A stretch of DNA of 19,663 nucleotides from an uncultured Planctomycetaceae bacterium (GTDB lineage Bacteria; Planctomycetota; Planctomycetia; Pirellulales; Pirellulaceae): contig CALBSZ010000260.1 in assembly GCA_937967665.1 (NCBI GenBank), forward strand, positions 1-19,663. The letters are read 5' to 3'. The first letter of the stretch is position 1; every line of letters begins with the position of its first letter. The notes below the pieces were generated by a model. That model did not search any database and had not been told where the DNA came from. It worked only from the letters and a program-made list of their open reading frames with translations. The translations under genes were made by a program, and so were the position numbers. This document shows positions 14,001 to 17,632 of this stretch, one piece after another.

Positions 14001-16808
14001 GTGCGTGACGTCCACCGTGCCGTCCGCGGCAAGAATCCCGCCGCCCTGTGTCGCCGAATTAAAGGCGATCGTGACATGGTTGACGGTAAGCTCGCTGGAA
14101 GCTCCATCTTGGTAAATACCGCCCCCGCTGCCGTTGGAGAGATTACCGGAAAGCGTTGTGTTCGTGAGATGAAGGATTCCGCCCGCCACGTTCGCCAGGC
14201 CGGCGCCGTCCAGATCACTCACGTTCGCGGCAAGGGTGCTGCCAGTCACGGCGGCTTGACCGGAATTATGGAGTCCGCCACCCGCGCCCCCCGCAGTGTT
14301 GCCTTCGATTGTGCTATCGGCCAGCGTGAGCTCGGCGGAGCTGTCGTTGTAGACTCCGCCGCCATCTTGCGACGCGACATTGCCGGTGATGTGGACATGC
14401 GATGTCTGCAGCGTGCCATGGTTCAGGACGCCGGCCCCGGATCCGTTCAATGAATTCGTCGTATTACCGCCGCGTAGGGTGAGATTGACAAGCTCCAGCG
14501 AGGCGCCCGCTTGAACATGAAACACCCGATCCAGCCTAGCGGCATCAATGATGGATTCGACAGGACCACTGCCGCGTACTTCCAGTTTGCCAAATCTGTC
14601 CGTTACATCCAGGTCACCGATGGCAGCAGCGTTGTCGTCCACGCCATCCACGTTCGCCAACTCAAACAGAAAGACTCCCTTACCCAAAACGATCGTATTG
14701 TCGTTGCCGGTCGAGTTGCCATCGTTGCGAGCATTGGATTGCATCACGGCGGCGCGGAGGGAACATTTATCCGCGGAGTCCCGACACTCTCCGTCGAGCA
14801 GGTCGTCGTCCTCCGTGTCCACCATGGTATTGACCACGAACAGTCCCGGGAAGTCATCGATGTCGACTTGAAACGAACTCAGCGTCGCTTGTCGGGAAAG
14901 GTTGCCGAATACGTCGGCGACCTGATTCGCGACATGGATGATCTCGTACGTGCCATTGTCCAGCGCGGTCCACCTGGAGCCGTCAGGAGGCTGCATTTCG
15001 TATGTGACCAGCAGGCCGTTGGGCAGACTGGACGTCGCCGAACGTGTTGTCGAAAAGGTCGTACCACTGCCGCCGACCTGGCGAACCTGGATATCAAAGT
15101 CGTCGATCGATGTCACGTCCAGGTCGCTGGTGTCCGTATACCGGACTTCGATCGTCTGCGGCTCGAAGATAGGATCCGGGCCGATGTCACTTACAGCCTC
15201 GATGTGGACTCGCGGCGAAAACGTGTCGGTGGTCAAAGCTTGAAAGACATTGAGCCGGCCTTGCGAAAGAACCCTTTCCTGATCTTCCAGCTTGGGAAGC
15301 AGGTCGACACCCTGCAGGATGGCTTGCTTGACTTCCGCGGCCGTTGCGCTGGTAACATGCGAAAACAGGATTGCCGCCGCGCCGGTTACGTGTGGCGCGG
15401 CCATGCTCGTGCCACTCTGAGTCGCGTAGATGGCCCCGGGTTCTGTGCTCAGGATCGTCACCCCCGGGGCTGCCAGGTCGACGGATTCACTGCCGTAGTT
15501 GGCAAAATGGCTGATTTCGTCCTGTGGGGTCGATGCCGTCACGCTCAATACCAACTCGGCTTCGTAGCTCGCTGGATAGAATGGAAAGGCGTCGTTATCG
15601 TTTTCCTGGACACCACTACCGTTGCCGGCCGCGGCCACAACGAGAATCCCCGCGTTGGATGTCTCGTCGACCTGGTCCCGCAAGTTGAAACTGAACTCGT
15701 CCGATCCCCAGCTATTGTTCGTCACGGCGATATTGACGCCAAAATCCTGTCGCATCCGCCGCGCGTAAGCCAGCGCGCTGGCGGCATCTGCGGCGCTTCC
15801 GGAATTGTTGCTGTCGAGGAATTTCAGCGGCAGGATCGAGGACTGCCAATTGAGTCCGGTGACGCCAACGTCGTTGTTTCCGACAGCCGCAATGGTCCCC
15901 GCCACATGCGTTCCATGCCGGTTATCGTCGTAAGGGTTGTTGTCGTGATTGCGAAAATCCCAGCCCAGCAAGTCATCGACGAAGCCATTCCCTGCGGTAC
16001 CATCGTCGTCTTCGCCATTGATCCATACCGGTTCACCCACCGGTACTCCATCCAGTGCCAGCAGATCGCCTCCGTCAATGTAGCCGGTTCCATTGACATC
16101 GGCGACGACAGCGGCATTCGCTGGTGCGTTCAAGTCGACGAACGAGATGATGCCGTCGCCATCCGTATCTTGGACATTCAGAGCGGCCGGTATTTCGCCC
16201 GGATTGATCCAGATGTTCAGATACAAGTCCGGATGCGTGTAGTCCACGCCCGAATCGATCACGGCGACCACTACGTCGCGGCTGCCTGTGGATATGTCCC
16301 ACGCCTCGGGGGCATTGATGTCAACTCCCCCGTCATGTTCATTGTGCAAGGCGTGCAGGTCGCCAAAGCGGGGGTCGTTCGGGAACACCTGGCCGTGGAC
16401 CAGCGTGTTCGGTTCGAAGTACGAGAGCTGGTCGTTCAAGGACAGCAGCGAAGCCGCCAGATCGTGTTGACCGCGCGGTCCGCGCACCAGCACCTGACCC
16501 GGCAGCCCCAGGCCACGCATCACTTCGAAACTGACCACGCCCTGATTCAACAGGTCGGCGACCCCAGCGACGCTGATTCCATCTTCCACCGCGTTCTCGT
16601 CAGCGCGCACGATCCATTCGTTGCGGTCTTCCGCAGCGCCGGAGCTTGGGCGATCGGTGAGCGCTTGCAACCAATTCTCCGACCCTCCGGAAACCACCTG
16701 GGAGCTCAACACCAGGCGGCGCTCCAAAGCTTCCAAGCGAATCGGGCGATATCGGCAACCAGCACCGCGCGACCGACGACGGACTCTTGATGGGCGATAG
16801 CGGTGCAA
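2019..16808 (-). CDS. Giant secreted subtilisin-fused multi-module beta-helix surface protein (4,929 aa to an in-frame TAG)
   Basis: Start is TTG, chosen because GAGG lies six bases upstream, a stop in frame lies 30 bases upstream, and the next Met (about residue 97) would remove the export motif. Domain order by residue: arginine-rich N-terminus with LEALERRLVLSS (25-36); propeptide-like region (63-145); S8 protease (172-525) with Asp185, His298, Asn396 and Ser468; Ig-like region (531-655); CSLREA module 1 (656-1049); SdrD-B-like domain (1050-1136); module 2 (1137-1522); cadherin-like (1523-1675); seven-repeat propeller-like domain (1676-2050); cadherin-like (2051-2196); beta-solenoid passenger (2197-2826); modules 3-7 (2827-4901); start of module 8. 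Family knowledge: CSLREA and anchor-Q modules occur in exported bacterial surface proteins. Inference: an extracellular adhesin or surface fibre with a protease head. It ends at TAG only 23 residues into module 8, yet the frame continues open, so this is probably not the natural C-terminus. Its substrate and ligand are unknown. Confidence 0.9.
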   Translation of the reverse strand: MHRYRPSRVRRRSRGAGCRYRPIRLEALERRLVLSSQVVSGGSENWLQALTDRPSSGAAEDRNEWIVRADENAVEDGISVAGVADLLNQGVVSFEVMRGLGLPGQVLVRGPRGQHDLAASLLSLNDQLSYFEPNTLVHGQVFPNDPRFGDLHALHNEHDGGVDINAPEAWDISTGSRDVVVAVIDSGVDYTHPDLYLNIWINPGEIPAALNVQDTDGDGIISFVDLNAPANAAVVADVNGTGYIDGGDLLALDGVPVGEPVWINGEDDDGTAGNGFVDDLLGWDFRNHDNNPYDDNRHGTHVAGTIAAVGNNDVGVTGLNWQSSILPLKFLDSNNSGSAADAASALAYARRMRQDFGVNIAVTNNSWGSDEFSFNLRDQVDETSNAGILVVAAAGNGSGVQENDNDAFPFYPASYEAELVLSVTASTPQDEISHFANYGSESVDLAAPGVTILSTEPGAIYATQSGTSMAAPHVTGAAAILFSHVTSATAAEVKQAILQGVDLLPKLEDQERVLSQGRLNVFQALTTDTFSPRVHIEAVSDIGPDPIFEPQTIEVRYTDTSDLDVTSIDDFDIQVRQVGGSGTTFSTTRSATSSLPNGLLVTYEMQPPDGSRWTALDNGTYEIIHVANQVADVFGNLSRQATLSSFQVDIDDFPGLFVVNTMVDTEDDDLLDGECRDSADKCSLRAAVMQSNARNDGNSTGNDNTIVLGKGVFLFELANVDGVDDNAAAIGDLDVTDRFGKLEVRGSGPVESIIDAARLDRVFHVQAGASLELVNLTLRGGNTTNSLNGSGAGVLNHGTLQTSHVHITGNVASQDGGGVYNDSSAELTLADSTIEGNTAGGAGGGLHNSGQAAVTGSTLAANVSDLDGAGLANVAGGILHLTNTTLSGNLSNGSGGGIYQDGASSELTVNHVTIAFNSATQGGGILAADGTVDVTHAIVANNTAATDPDVSGSFTSSGHNAIGIVAAATGFVHDTDGDLVGSDADPIDPLLSPLGDNRGPSPSHALLAGSPAIDAGDAADPVLVDQRGVLRPQDADGNGTPLSDIGAVERYFAEIRGIKFYDKDGDGVQDLDEPGLAGWTIYADLNANGVRDDGEPFDVTDANGLYQLQNLDPDRSYRIAEEQQAGWVQTSPTFERIFVVNSFADSVDATPGNGNAVDDQGRTTLRAAIMEANALPGSVTIIVPAGTYLLSIEGQGEDASESGDLDLTGDLILRGNGVGKTIIDGGGLDRVFEVHNQAASHFEDLTITGGRLTGPKKGGAIRIANGIVTILDSSVMENSAENNGGAIYIEPNAILSIVRSTVANNSTLDKGIVHNAGDLTVLDSAFWGNTGAGSAIWNWNLGDAWITNTTISGNSSASSGALVNTGDMTILNSTIAHNVADIYGGIQHEAGTLTIHNSIIANNSDNQGFPDIYIDTDGIAQPPAAQLTSLGHNLIGDVGFSGGFVNGVNGDQVGGGGNPIDPGLRPLFDYGGPTFTHALLPTSPAIGAGDNDGTPTSDQRGITRPQDGNGDTSLITDIGAYEHHRTLNIAPIVKPTFLHAVVAANVTPAQNDGIPVADLLAGVSDTNTGDALGIAIVDVNESHGSVQYSTDGGAQWSNVGLVSEARALLLSDDLQNRLRFQPDTSYIGTITDAVTLRGWDQTAGASGQRVNVSDNGGFTAYSRDTDHVQFTVSNAVGNEFRVNSTVAGEQSLADQARSAVAMNDAGEFVAVWQSFAVDNWEIRAQRYSPTGAAAGSAVIVNPSAPGDQVTPSVALSNSGDFVVVWQDGIDLYGRLFGPDGVPTGQPFFVDDSSVTNRSHPVVKLKQDGGIVVAYSVFSSNDRGVDVRARLFDSRGNLEQDVAVTFPTKDHQGSATLDVLPDGRFVVGWSDSQDGNVWAQRYDSNGQPLDGPIQLNSDSGQPAQLPSIAMDAGGGFIAAWEQAALDGDGQGVFARLFDDGGIPLGIQFQVNQVSSGHQQHVNVARDPDGPFVISWTSDGADIDGSSAVFGRRYRADGTPIGDEFRISSTAAGTQQIPHLAMDAGGDFVVIWNGNGPGDDDGVFAQRFETNDAPVLEDLILGALQMQDVPEMENEGVAVSEFLFGVSDSDDISVRGIAITAVNETDGQIQYSTDGGTAWTDLDDVNAANALLLSDSMDNRIRFLPAAGFLGAVDDAVTFRAWDQTSGSNAAFADATNHGEDSAFSAELDTFAFAFTDIYWDGGGDGSSWDHALNWSTDQVPPAGANVLIDDPAEITVNLPVGGISVGRLHAHDGLNHPSGTLFIFGQSRLFGSLSASTGSISASGPEGSLLATGSTSIHGTNVTAVNGGIVHLPALTTYTGASDRNSNLTADGAGSRLLFDGMTALNGADGAWQFSVQATNGGVVEFGALQGINSKNTHLISTGSGSLIRANLLTSWVDNRAGAKSELQLTDGGKVELNELQTISNVSIRVEDGLQLRLPSLQSIDANTLESSDVVATDAGSLIALPALNSIAGGRSGFGMNVSATNGGGIVMPRLETMTRNVDLRSVGSGSLVDMPALLSWTDNDATAKSRFTVSDGGAINIDSLQSMTGVQMEFTAGEEFTFPALQSYSGGSGDAVHIIARDAGTRVHFPSLTTIQGGANSTLDVGVRTGALIDMSSLLTITGGKQDFDAHDAGSVLDMSSLQSWIGTGDTATNGGAATGGELRLGSNISIESANIGMNLGGTITGGTLSFDSNSKLFGNGTVTGNVINSGGILIGESSNPGNNSDTLTIDGDYTQTSTGTLEIDIGGLDPGTEHDQLVVSGVATLDGLLDISLINGFVPAIGDNFDVVPFGARVGDFATYSGTTFGGGAALTPIYSDSGLTLTKTFYVTDTADATDANPGNGVVDDGTGKATLRASIQEANARPGDDIIVLGPGTYSLTLPGTAENDSETGDLDIADALLIIGAGSGSTVIDGQQLDRVFHVLPGVHATLQNLTVRNGSAVGEHGGGIRNDGTLTLVDAVLSQNTTDQDGGGLYNNNGTVSLQGGSVQNNMASLDGGGVANWGAIVVTNTSFSDNSARLGAGILNHSSSGATLDITGASFTGNTASTSGGALRNGTGAATVVRDSVFEQNEASSGGAIALQDSQVEIYRSTIRDNTADSGGGGISSDSTLSDLRISDSSIYGNHASDGAGIWSRDGDVSLTNVTLSGNIATGAGGGMLSSFGSATLDNVTVTTNQASTAGGITSNSAVVNLRNSVIAANTASIADPDLSGSTYRSLGSNFVGDIGGATGLQDGENGDHVGDSAGSGTIAPLLGPLQDNGGTTLTHAPLAGSPVIDAGNNSGVAITDQRSLPRSLDGDGDGTVTVDIGAVEYFDPSAFVVNSFADTVDANVGDGVAQDALGNTSLRAAIMEANADALADTIIVPAGTFKLTRMGIDEDFAATGDLDVTEHLTIIGTGAGSTIIDADTIDRVFEVTTYQRTLNVQGLTITGGETTGNGGAIRTEGHLNVKDVEIANNTSALVGGGIFAAVNGSVAIADSTISNNTAGNGGGIYISNGGLEVAATTFDGNSATQNNGGGIYYSNGIATIETSTFSNNVASVGNGGGIYVSQGDVTISTSTFSANTADRGGGLHNNDADVSLAFVTVTDNAATTKGGGFNNLLRTPAVANSIIAKNMSANGPDVAGAFASAGHNLIGDVGLATGFDSGQGDLLGDSSGTGVINPLLGPLADNGGPTLTHAISANSSPAVDAGDGTLAPEFDQRGVVRMLDGDNDDSATVDIGAVEFIDGFLVDSTLDTVDANPGDGLAADADGNATLRAAIMESNALGTAKTIVLPKGNYRLTLFGNGDNANLNGDLDITGDITLIGIDAATTVIDATGNADRVFDVLPAATLDLQSVTITGGITSTGGGGIRFNGASLTIRDSVVSDNDSTTSDGGGLYALGLTSNVTIERTLFEGNAATRGGAIQANSSLIEVRDSSLTANTATGNGGAINVGSSTTVGWFGSTGSGNPGGTGGAIRSVGNIEVTNITISSNLATSSTGGISVEGSGSLILTRGTVVSNSGPATDGVFVESGATANLHSAIVADNGIDLNGTVTSSGYNWVGNADAVVGITNGVNHDQTGTAADPLDPLLGPLQDNGGLTLTHAPLFGSPVIDAGNSVGASMFDQRGSLRTLDGNGDMIDVADIGAVEFALFVDSTSDTVDATPNDGHVAEATGNVTLRAAIIAASALPGRQIIFVTDGTYTISLGGRGEDNAANGDFDITDDLTIVGSDANTTVIDGNEVDRVFHVFTDTSLEVTGVTVTKGNPGTSDSGGGIRTAGDLRIVDAIILDNFAENGAGIFSSGGSVEVLRSTLEANRGGSGVAGGVFLQNDTTLDVQDSVFRTNISGSGSSSGGIYVGPSAVASVSRSTFDGNTGLSGGGGITTDGMLDVRNSTFVNNSSGGRSGGAIHTRGGETTVINTTITNNTSGGNDVGGGIYQSGGTVRLGNTIIADNWADMGPDVFGTFVTLGNNFIGDATAATGFVHGENGDQVGDDTTPLDPLLGPLQDNGGLGQTRLPQLGSPVIDAGHDSLASATDQLGSGRIRDGNFDAIDNVDIGAAELDRTGTTVTVSSETDSTAAGSLRAAIIQANATTNLIDTVILPPGTYVLDLSGSNEDAAQTGDLDIADHLHIVGAGADVTTIAAAGLGDRAFQISSGILLKISGVTIDGGHASGSGSFGDGGGFLNDGTLVIEDTVIQNSLADNSGGAIRNTSTGTVRLTNSTIVANQADKGAGVYNDGVTMIQQATFSGNATVGSVSNRDGGGTYNKSGTLSLDSATITLNTAYSQGGGIYVDGGALNIRNTIVAANVTTNESVSPDVDGSFNSQGNNLIGNADGSTGFLVEMDDIFGSTGSEVDARLGLLQLNHGTTPTHSPNIDLGDPQLTSPAVDAGNGTSVLLVDQRSVPRILDGDGDGTAVMDIGAVEAIRNGFFAENTADGVDDDLLDGVSEDDQ
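2106..3173 (-). repeat. CSLREA / beta-helix / anchor-Q module 7
   Basis: Residues 4546-4901, the shortest module (356 aa). The opening is shortened: VTVSSETDSTAAGSLRAAII, lacking the D-rich stretch before the LRAA motif. The rest is standard: GDLDIADHLHIVGAGADVT, beta-helix turns, LGLLQLNHGTTPTHSP and MDIGAVE. Confidence 0.87.
3195..4418 (-). repeat. CSLREA / beta-helix / anchor-Q module 6
   Basis: Residues 4131-4538. Opens FVDSTSDTVDATPNDG with EATGNVTLRAAIIAAS; GDFDITDDLTIVGSDANTT; beta-helix with a GSGSSSGGIYVG turn; ends LGPLQDNGGLGQTRLPQLG...VDIGAAEL. Confidence 0.88.
4428..5630 (-). repeat. CSLREA / beta-helix / anchor-Q module 5
   Basis: Residues 3727-4127. Opens FLVDSTLDTVDANPGDG with DADGNATLRAAIMESN; GDLDITGDITLIGIDAATT; beta-helix; a less regular stretch VGWFGSTGSGNPGGTGGAI; ends LGPLQDNGGLTLTHAPLFG...ADIGAVEF. 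Confidence 0.88.
5643..6857 (-). repeat. CSLREA / beta-helix / anchor-Q module 4
   Basis: Residues 3318-3722. Opens FVVNSFADTVDANVGDG with DALGNTSLRAAIMEAN; has GDLDVTEHLTIIGTGAGST; beta-helix turns such as NNTAGNGGGIYISNGGLEV; ends LGPLADNGGPTLTHAIS...VDIGAVEF. Only six residues separate it from module 3 and four from module 5. Confidence 0.88.
6876..8330 (-). repeat. CSLREA / beta-helix / anchor-Q module 3
   Basis: Residues 2827-3311, the longest module (485 aa). Opens FYVTDTADATDANPGNG with DDGTGKATLRASIQEAN; TLPGTAENDSETGDLDI; then about ten GGG-type beta-helix turns; ends LGPLQDNGGTTLTHAPLAG...VDIGAVE. The extra length is in the beta-helix, which has more turns than its neighbours. Confidence 0.88.
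8997..9368 (-). repeat. Solenoid superunit 2 (124 aa) of the passenger region
   Basis: Starts VSATNGGGIVMPRLETM and holds GSGSLVDMPALLSWTDN, ATAKSRFTVSDGG, FTFPALQSY, ARDAGTRVHFPSLTTIQGG, matching superunit 1 block by block. A partial third copy appears to begin at about 8996 (VRTGALIDMSSLLTITGG). Confidence 0.75.
9369..9746 (-). repeat. Solenoid superunit 1 (126 aa) of the passenger region
   Basis: Starts VQATNGGVVEFGALQGI and holds GSGSLIRANLLTSWVDN, AGAKSELQLTDGG, LRLPSLQSI, ATDAGSLIALPALNSIAGG. The next unit repeats the same order of blocks with the same spacing, so four or five short solenoid turns were duplicated together. Confidence 0.75.
10221..10658 (-). other. Cadherin-like domain B
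   Basis: Residues 2051-2196. Same order of motifs as domain A, which suggests an internal duplication flanking the propeller-like domain. Ends FAFAFTDI just before the passenger region. Confidence 0.7.
10659..11783 (-). other. Seven-repeat beta-propeller-like domain
   Basis: Residues 1676-2050. Seven repeats of about 50 residues follow the pattern A....GGDFVVVW......GVFAQRFD..G.P.G..F.VN; the seven core strands read EFVAVWQ, DFVVVWQ, GIVVAYS, RFVVGWS, GFIAAWE, PFVISWT and DFVVIWN. A lone GNEFRVNST strand precedes repeat 1, and the last repeat ends without its own copy of that strand. This is what a closed seven-bladed propeller with a 'velcro' blade would look like. Ligand is unknown. Confidence 0.7.
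11784..12242 (-). other. Cadherin-like domain A
   Basis: Residues 1523-1675, between module 2 and the propeller-like domain. Key pieces are GIPVADLLAGVSDTNTGDA, GIAIVDVNESHGSVQYSTD, NRLRFQPDTSYIGTITDA and RGWDQTAGASG. A second copy lies at 10221-10658 with the same order (VSEFLFGVSDSD, GIAITAVNETDGQIQYSTD, NRIRFLPAAGFLGAV, AWDQTSGS). Such beta-sandwich domains are frequent in planctomycete surface proteins; they are probably spacers or adhesion domains. Confidence 0.7.
12243..13400 (-). repeat. CSLREA / beta-helix / anchor-Q module 2
   Basis: Residues 1137-1522. Opens IFVVNSFADSVDATPGNG, with DDQGRTTLRAAIMEAN in place of the cysteine-bearing motif, then TIIVPAGTYLLSI, GDLDLTGDLILRGNG and a beta-helix of repeated ENNGGAIYI-like turns. 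It closes GSPAIGAGD-like...DQRGITRPQDG...DIGAYE. The DDQGRTTLRAA stretch is the closest match in this protein to the sequence around the stop in module 8. Confidence 0.88.
13401..13661 (-). other. SdrD-B-like domain between modules 1 and 2
   Basis: Residues 1050-1136 contain IRGIKFYDKDGDGVQDLDEPGLAGW in outline, then DLNANGVRDDGEP, a ..TDANGLYQLQNL.. strand and GWVQTSP. This is the typical B-domain pattern of the SdrD family: a calcium-binding DxDGDGxxD loop, then a second DLNxNGxxDxGEP loop, with Gly-Trp in between. Such domains act as rigid calcium-stabilised spacers in surface proteins. Confidence 0.85.
13662..14843 (-). repeat. CSLREA / beta-helix / anchor-Q module 1
   Basis: Residues 656-1049. 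It opens LFVVNTMVDTEDDDLLDG and has the only copy with the classical cysteine pair (ECRDSADKCSLRAA). The middle is a GGG[IVL]-rich beta-helix with many short N..GGG turns; the end reads GSPAIDAGD...DQRG...DIGAVE, the anchor-Q type signature. It sits right after the protease and Ig-like region and is separated from module 2 by an SdrD-B-like domain. Confidence 0.88.
15234..16295 (-). other. Peptidase S8 (subtilisin-like) domain of the giant protein
   Basis: Catalytic motifs are all present: VIDSGVDYTHPDL (Asp185), RHGTHVAGTIA (His298), AAAGNGSG (oxyanion Asn396) and SGTSMAAPHVTG (Ser468). The region before it (residues 63-145, ending YFEPN...FPNDPRFGDLHAL) resembles the propeptide and linker of extracellular subtilisins. 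The spacing between Asp and His (113 residues) is long because of an insertion described separately. All key residues are kept, so the enzyme is probably active as a serine endopeptidase outside the cell. It could process the giant protein itself or act on external protein; the sequence does not decide. Confidence 0.92.
16023..16178 (-). other. Dockerin/EF-hand-like calcium-loop pair inserted in the S8 domain
   Basis: Residues 211-262 interrupt the usual subtilisin segment NPGEIP...DDDG..G.VDD. They contain two loops: DTDGDGIISFVDLN (214-227, acidic residues at loop positions 1, 3, 5 and 12) and DVNGTGYIDGGDLL (237-250, positions 1, 3 and 12, with Thr at 5). The pattern and spacing match dockerin-type calcium loops, which occur elsewhere as C-terminal domains. 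Its role here is inferred: calcium-dependent folding or docking of the protease head. Confidence 0.65.
16701..16739 (-). other. LEPR-type N-terminal export motif of the giant protein
   Basis: Residues 24-36 read RLEALERRLVLSS after a strongly basic stretch of about 23 residues. Large planctomycete surface proteins commonly carry a related N-terminal motif of the form LEPRxLLS in this position. This copy is a variant, with ALERRLVLS in place of the usual core. There is no ordinary hydrophobic signal-peptide core. I infer that this region directs export. Confidence 0.7.
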
Positions 16809-16814
16809 CAGATA

Positions 16815-16818
16815 CCTC
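16815..16818 (-). promoter_or_regulatory. Ribosome-binding site deciding the TTG start of the giant gene
   Basis: The minus strand reads GAGG, six bases before TTG at 16808-16806. The alternative CTG one codon earlier would have only a three-base spacer, so TTG is preferred. Confidence 0.55.
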
Positions 16819-16859
16819 GCACGTCTAGATGTAGCTATTCATTGTGAGGGAGTCTTACT

Positions 16860-16888
16860 AGCTTAACAGAAATGTGAAAATGTCTCAA
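16860..16888 (-). promoter_or_regulatory. Possible sigma-70-like promoter of the giant gene
   Basis: On the minus strand TTGAGA (16888-16883) is a five-of-six match to the -35 consensus. TAAGCT (16865-16860), 17 bases further on, is a weak -10 match; this would leave a leader of about 45 bases. An A7/T6-rich inverted block (16887-16907) overlaps and precedes the -35. The weak -10 makes this tentative. Confidence 0.25.
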
Positions 16889-17125
16889 AAAAAGTTCCCC
16901 CTTTTTTCAGAAGGCGCGCAGTACCAAGAGTGAGGTCGTGAATCGGGGAGGAAAGCGAACACGAGTTACGAATATTCCTGTCGGGCCAGCGGCGAACGAA
17001 TCTCGATACGCGACCGACCGCGAGAAAATTCTCCTGTCGAGTTCGGTTTGCCGCGGTCTTTGCGACATCTTCCACAGCGACACGATTTGGCGGAACTTGA
17101 ACCGTTGTAAGTGGGAGATTCCATC

Positions 17126-17581
17126 ATGACCGCATACGAGCACGTTAAACCGCAAAGCAGCTCACGCGCACTGGTCGTGCGCATCCTGGACGCGAAAATC
17201 CTTGGGCGATTGTCGGTTTGCGCTCTTGAAGAAGAATTAGGGCCGCTGCTGGTTTCGAACAAGGCGTCCGTTGTCTTCCTCGACTTTGCTGACGTGGACC
17301 GCATGACCACGGAAGTAATTCGCATGTTGCTTTCACTTCGCAATCAGTTGGCCGCAACCGGCGGCCACCTTGTCCTCTGCGGACTATCCAACGACCTGTC
17401 TGAAGTGTTGGGCATATTGCGATTGAAGAACACGATTTTTCCCGTGTTCGACGACGTGAATTCGGCGCTGGAGAGCCATGGCGTGGAAGATTCTCGCGTG
17501 ACAAAGTCGGGTGTTTCGGTGAAGCGCAGGGCAACGTGGCTGCGCCGCCGAACCCGGCGAGTGAGCCGCTCGCGTCTTTAA
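17126..17581 (+). CDS. STAS-domain protein (anti-sigma-factor antagonist-like)
   Basis: 151 residues. ATG at 17126 is preferred over an upstream GTG because GGGAG (17113-17117) ends eight bases before it. Residues 15-118 have the STAS pattern: RALVVRILDAKILGRLSVCA, VVFLDFADVDRMTTEVIRML, then GGHLVLCGLSNDLSEVLGIL and KNTIFPVFDDVNSALE. Known members bind anti-sigma factors and are switched by phosphorylation of a Ser or Thr in the loop after the central strand; here that loop has Thr61-Thr62 (DRMTTE) instead of the usual DSSG. The last 25 residues are an arginine-rich tail (KRRATWLRRRTRRVSRSR) that is not part of the STAS fold. No anti-sigma kinase or sigma factor is beside it. The next gene follows after 51 bases on the same strand and may be co-transcribed. 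Confidence 0.82.
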   Translation: MTAYEHVKPQSSSRALVVRILDAKILGRLSVCALEEELGPLLVSNKASVVFLDFADVDRMTTEVIRMLLSLRNQLAATGGHLVLCGLSNDLSEVLGILRLKNTIFPVFDDVNSALESHGVEDSRVTKSGVSVKRRATWLRRRTRRVSRSRL

Positions 17582-17632
17582 CACGGTCCGGTACACCTCA
17601 GGTGGCTTGAGGCAAATGGAGTCGAAAAGTGA

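Larger units (their letters stand above)
16809..17125. other. Divergent intergenic region between the giant gene and the STAS gene
   Basis: It is 317 bases long and separates two oppositely oriented genes, so it must hold both promoters. The half near the giant gene is AT-rich and includes an A7...T6 inverted block at 16887-16907. I see no tRNA, no riboswitch-like structure and no convincing small gene; short open frames here overlap on several frames and lack ribosome-binding sites. Confidence 0.6.

Noticed and set aside
14511..16790. 759-codon open frame on the plus strand opposite the protease region
   Set aside because: It lies fully antisense to a region with clear subtilisin motifs, has no recognisable domain or ribosome-binding site, and is arginine- and valine-rich as expected for the reverse of a GC-rich, Asp/Gly-rich gene.
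16887..16907. A7/T6 inverted block as an intrinsic terminator
   Set aside because: The stem is only A-T pairs with a C-rich loop and no GC stem, and it lies between divergent promoters where no transcript needs to end.
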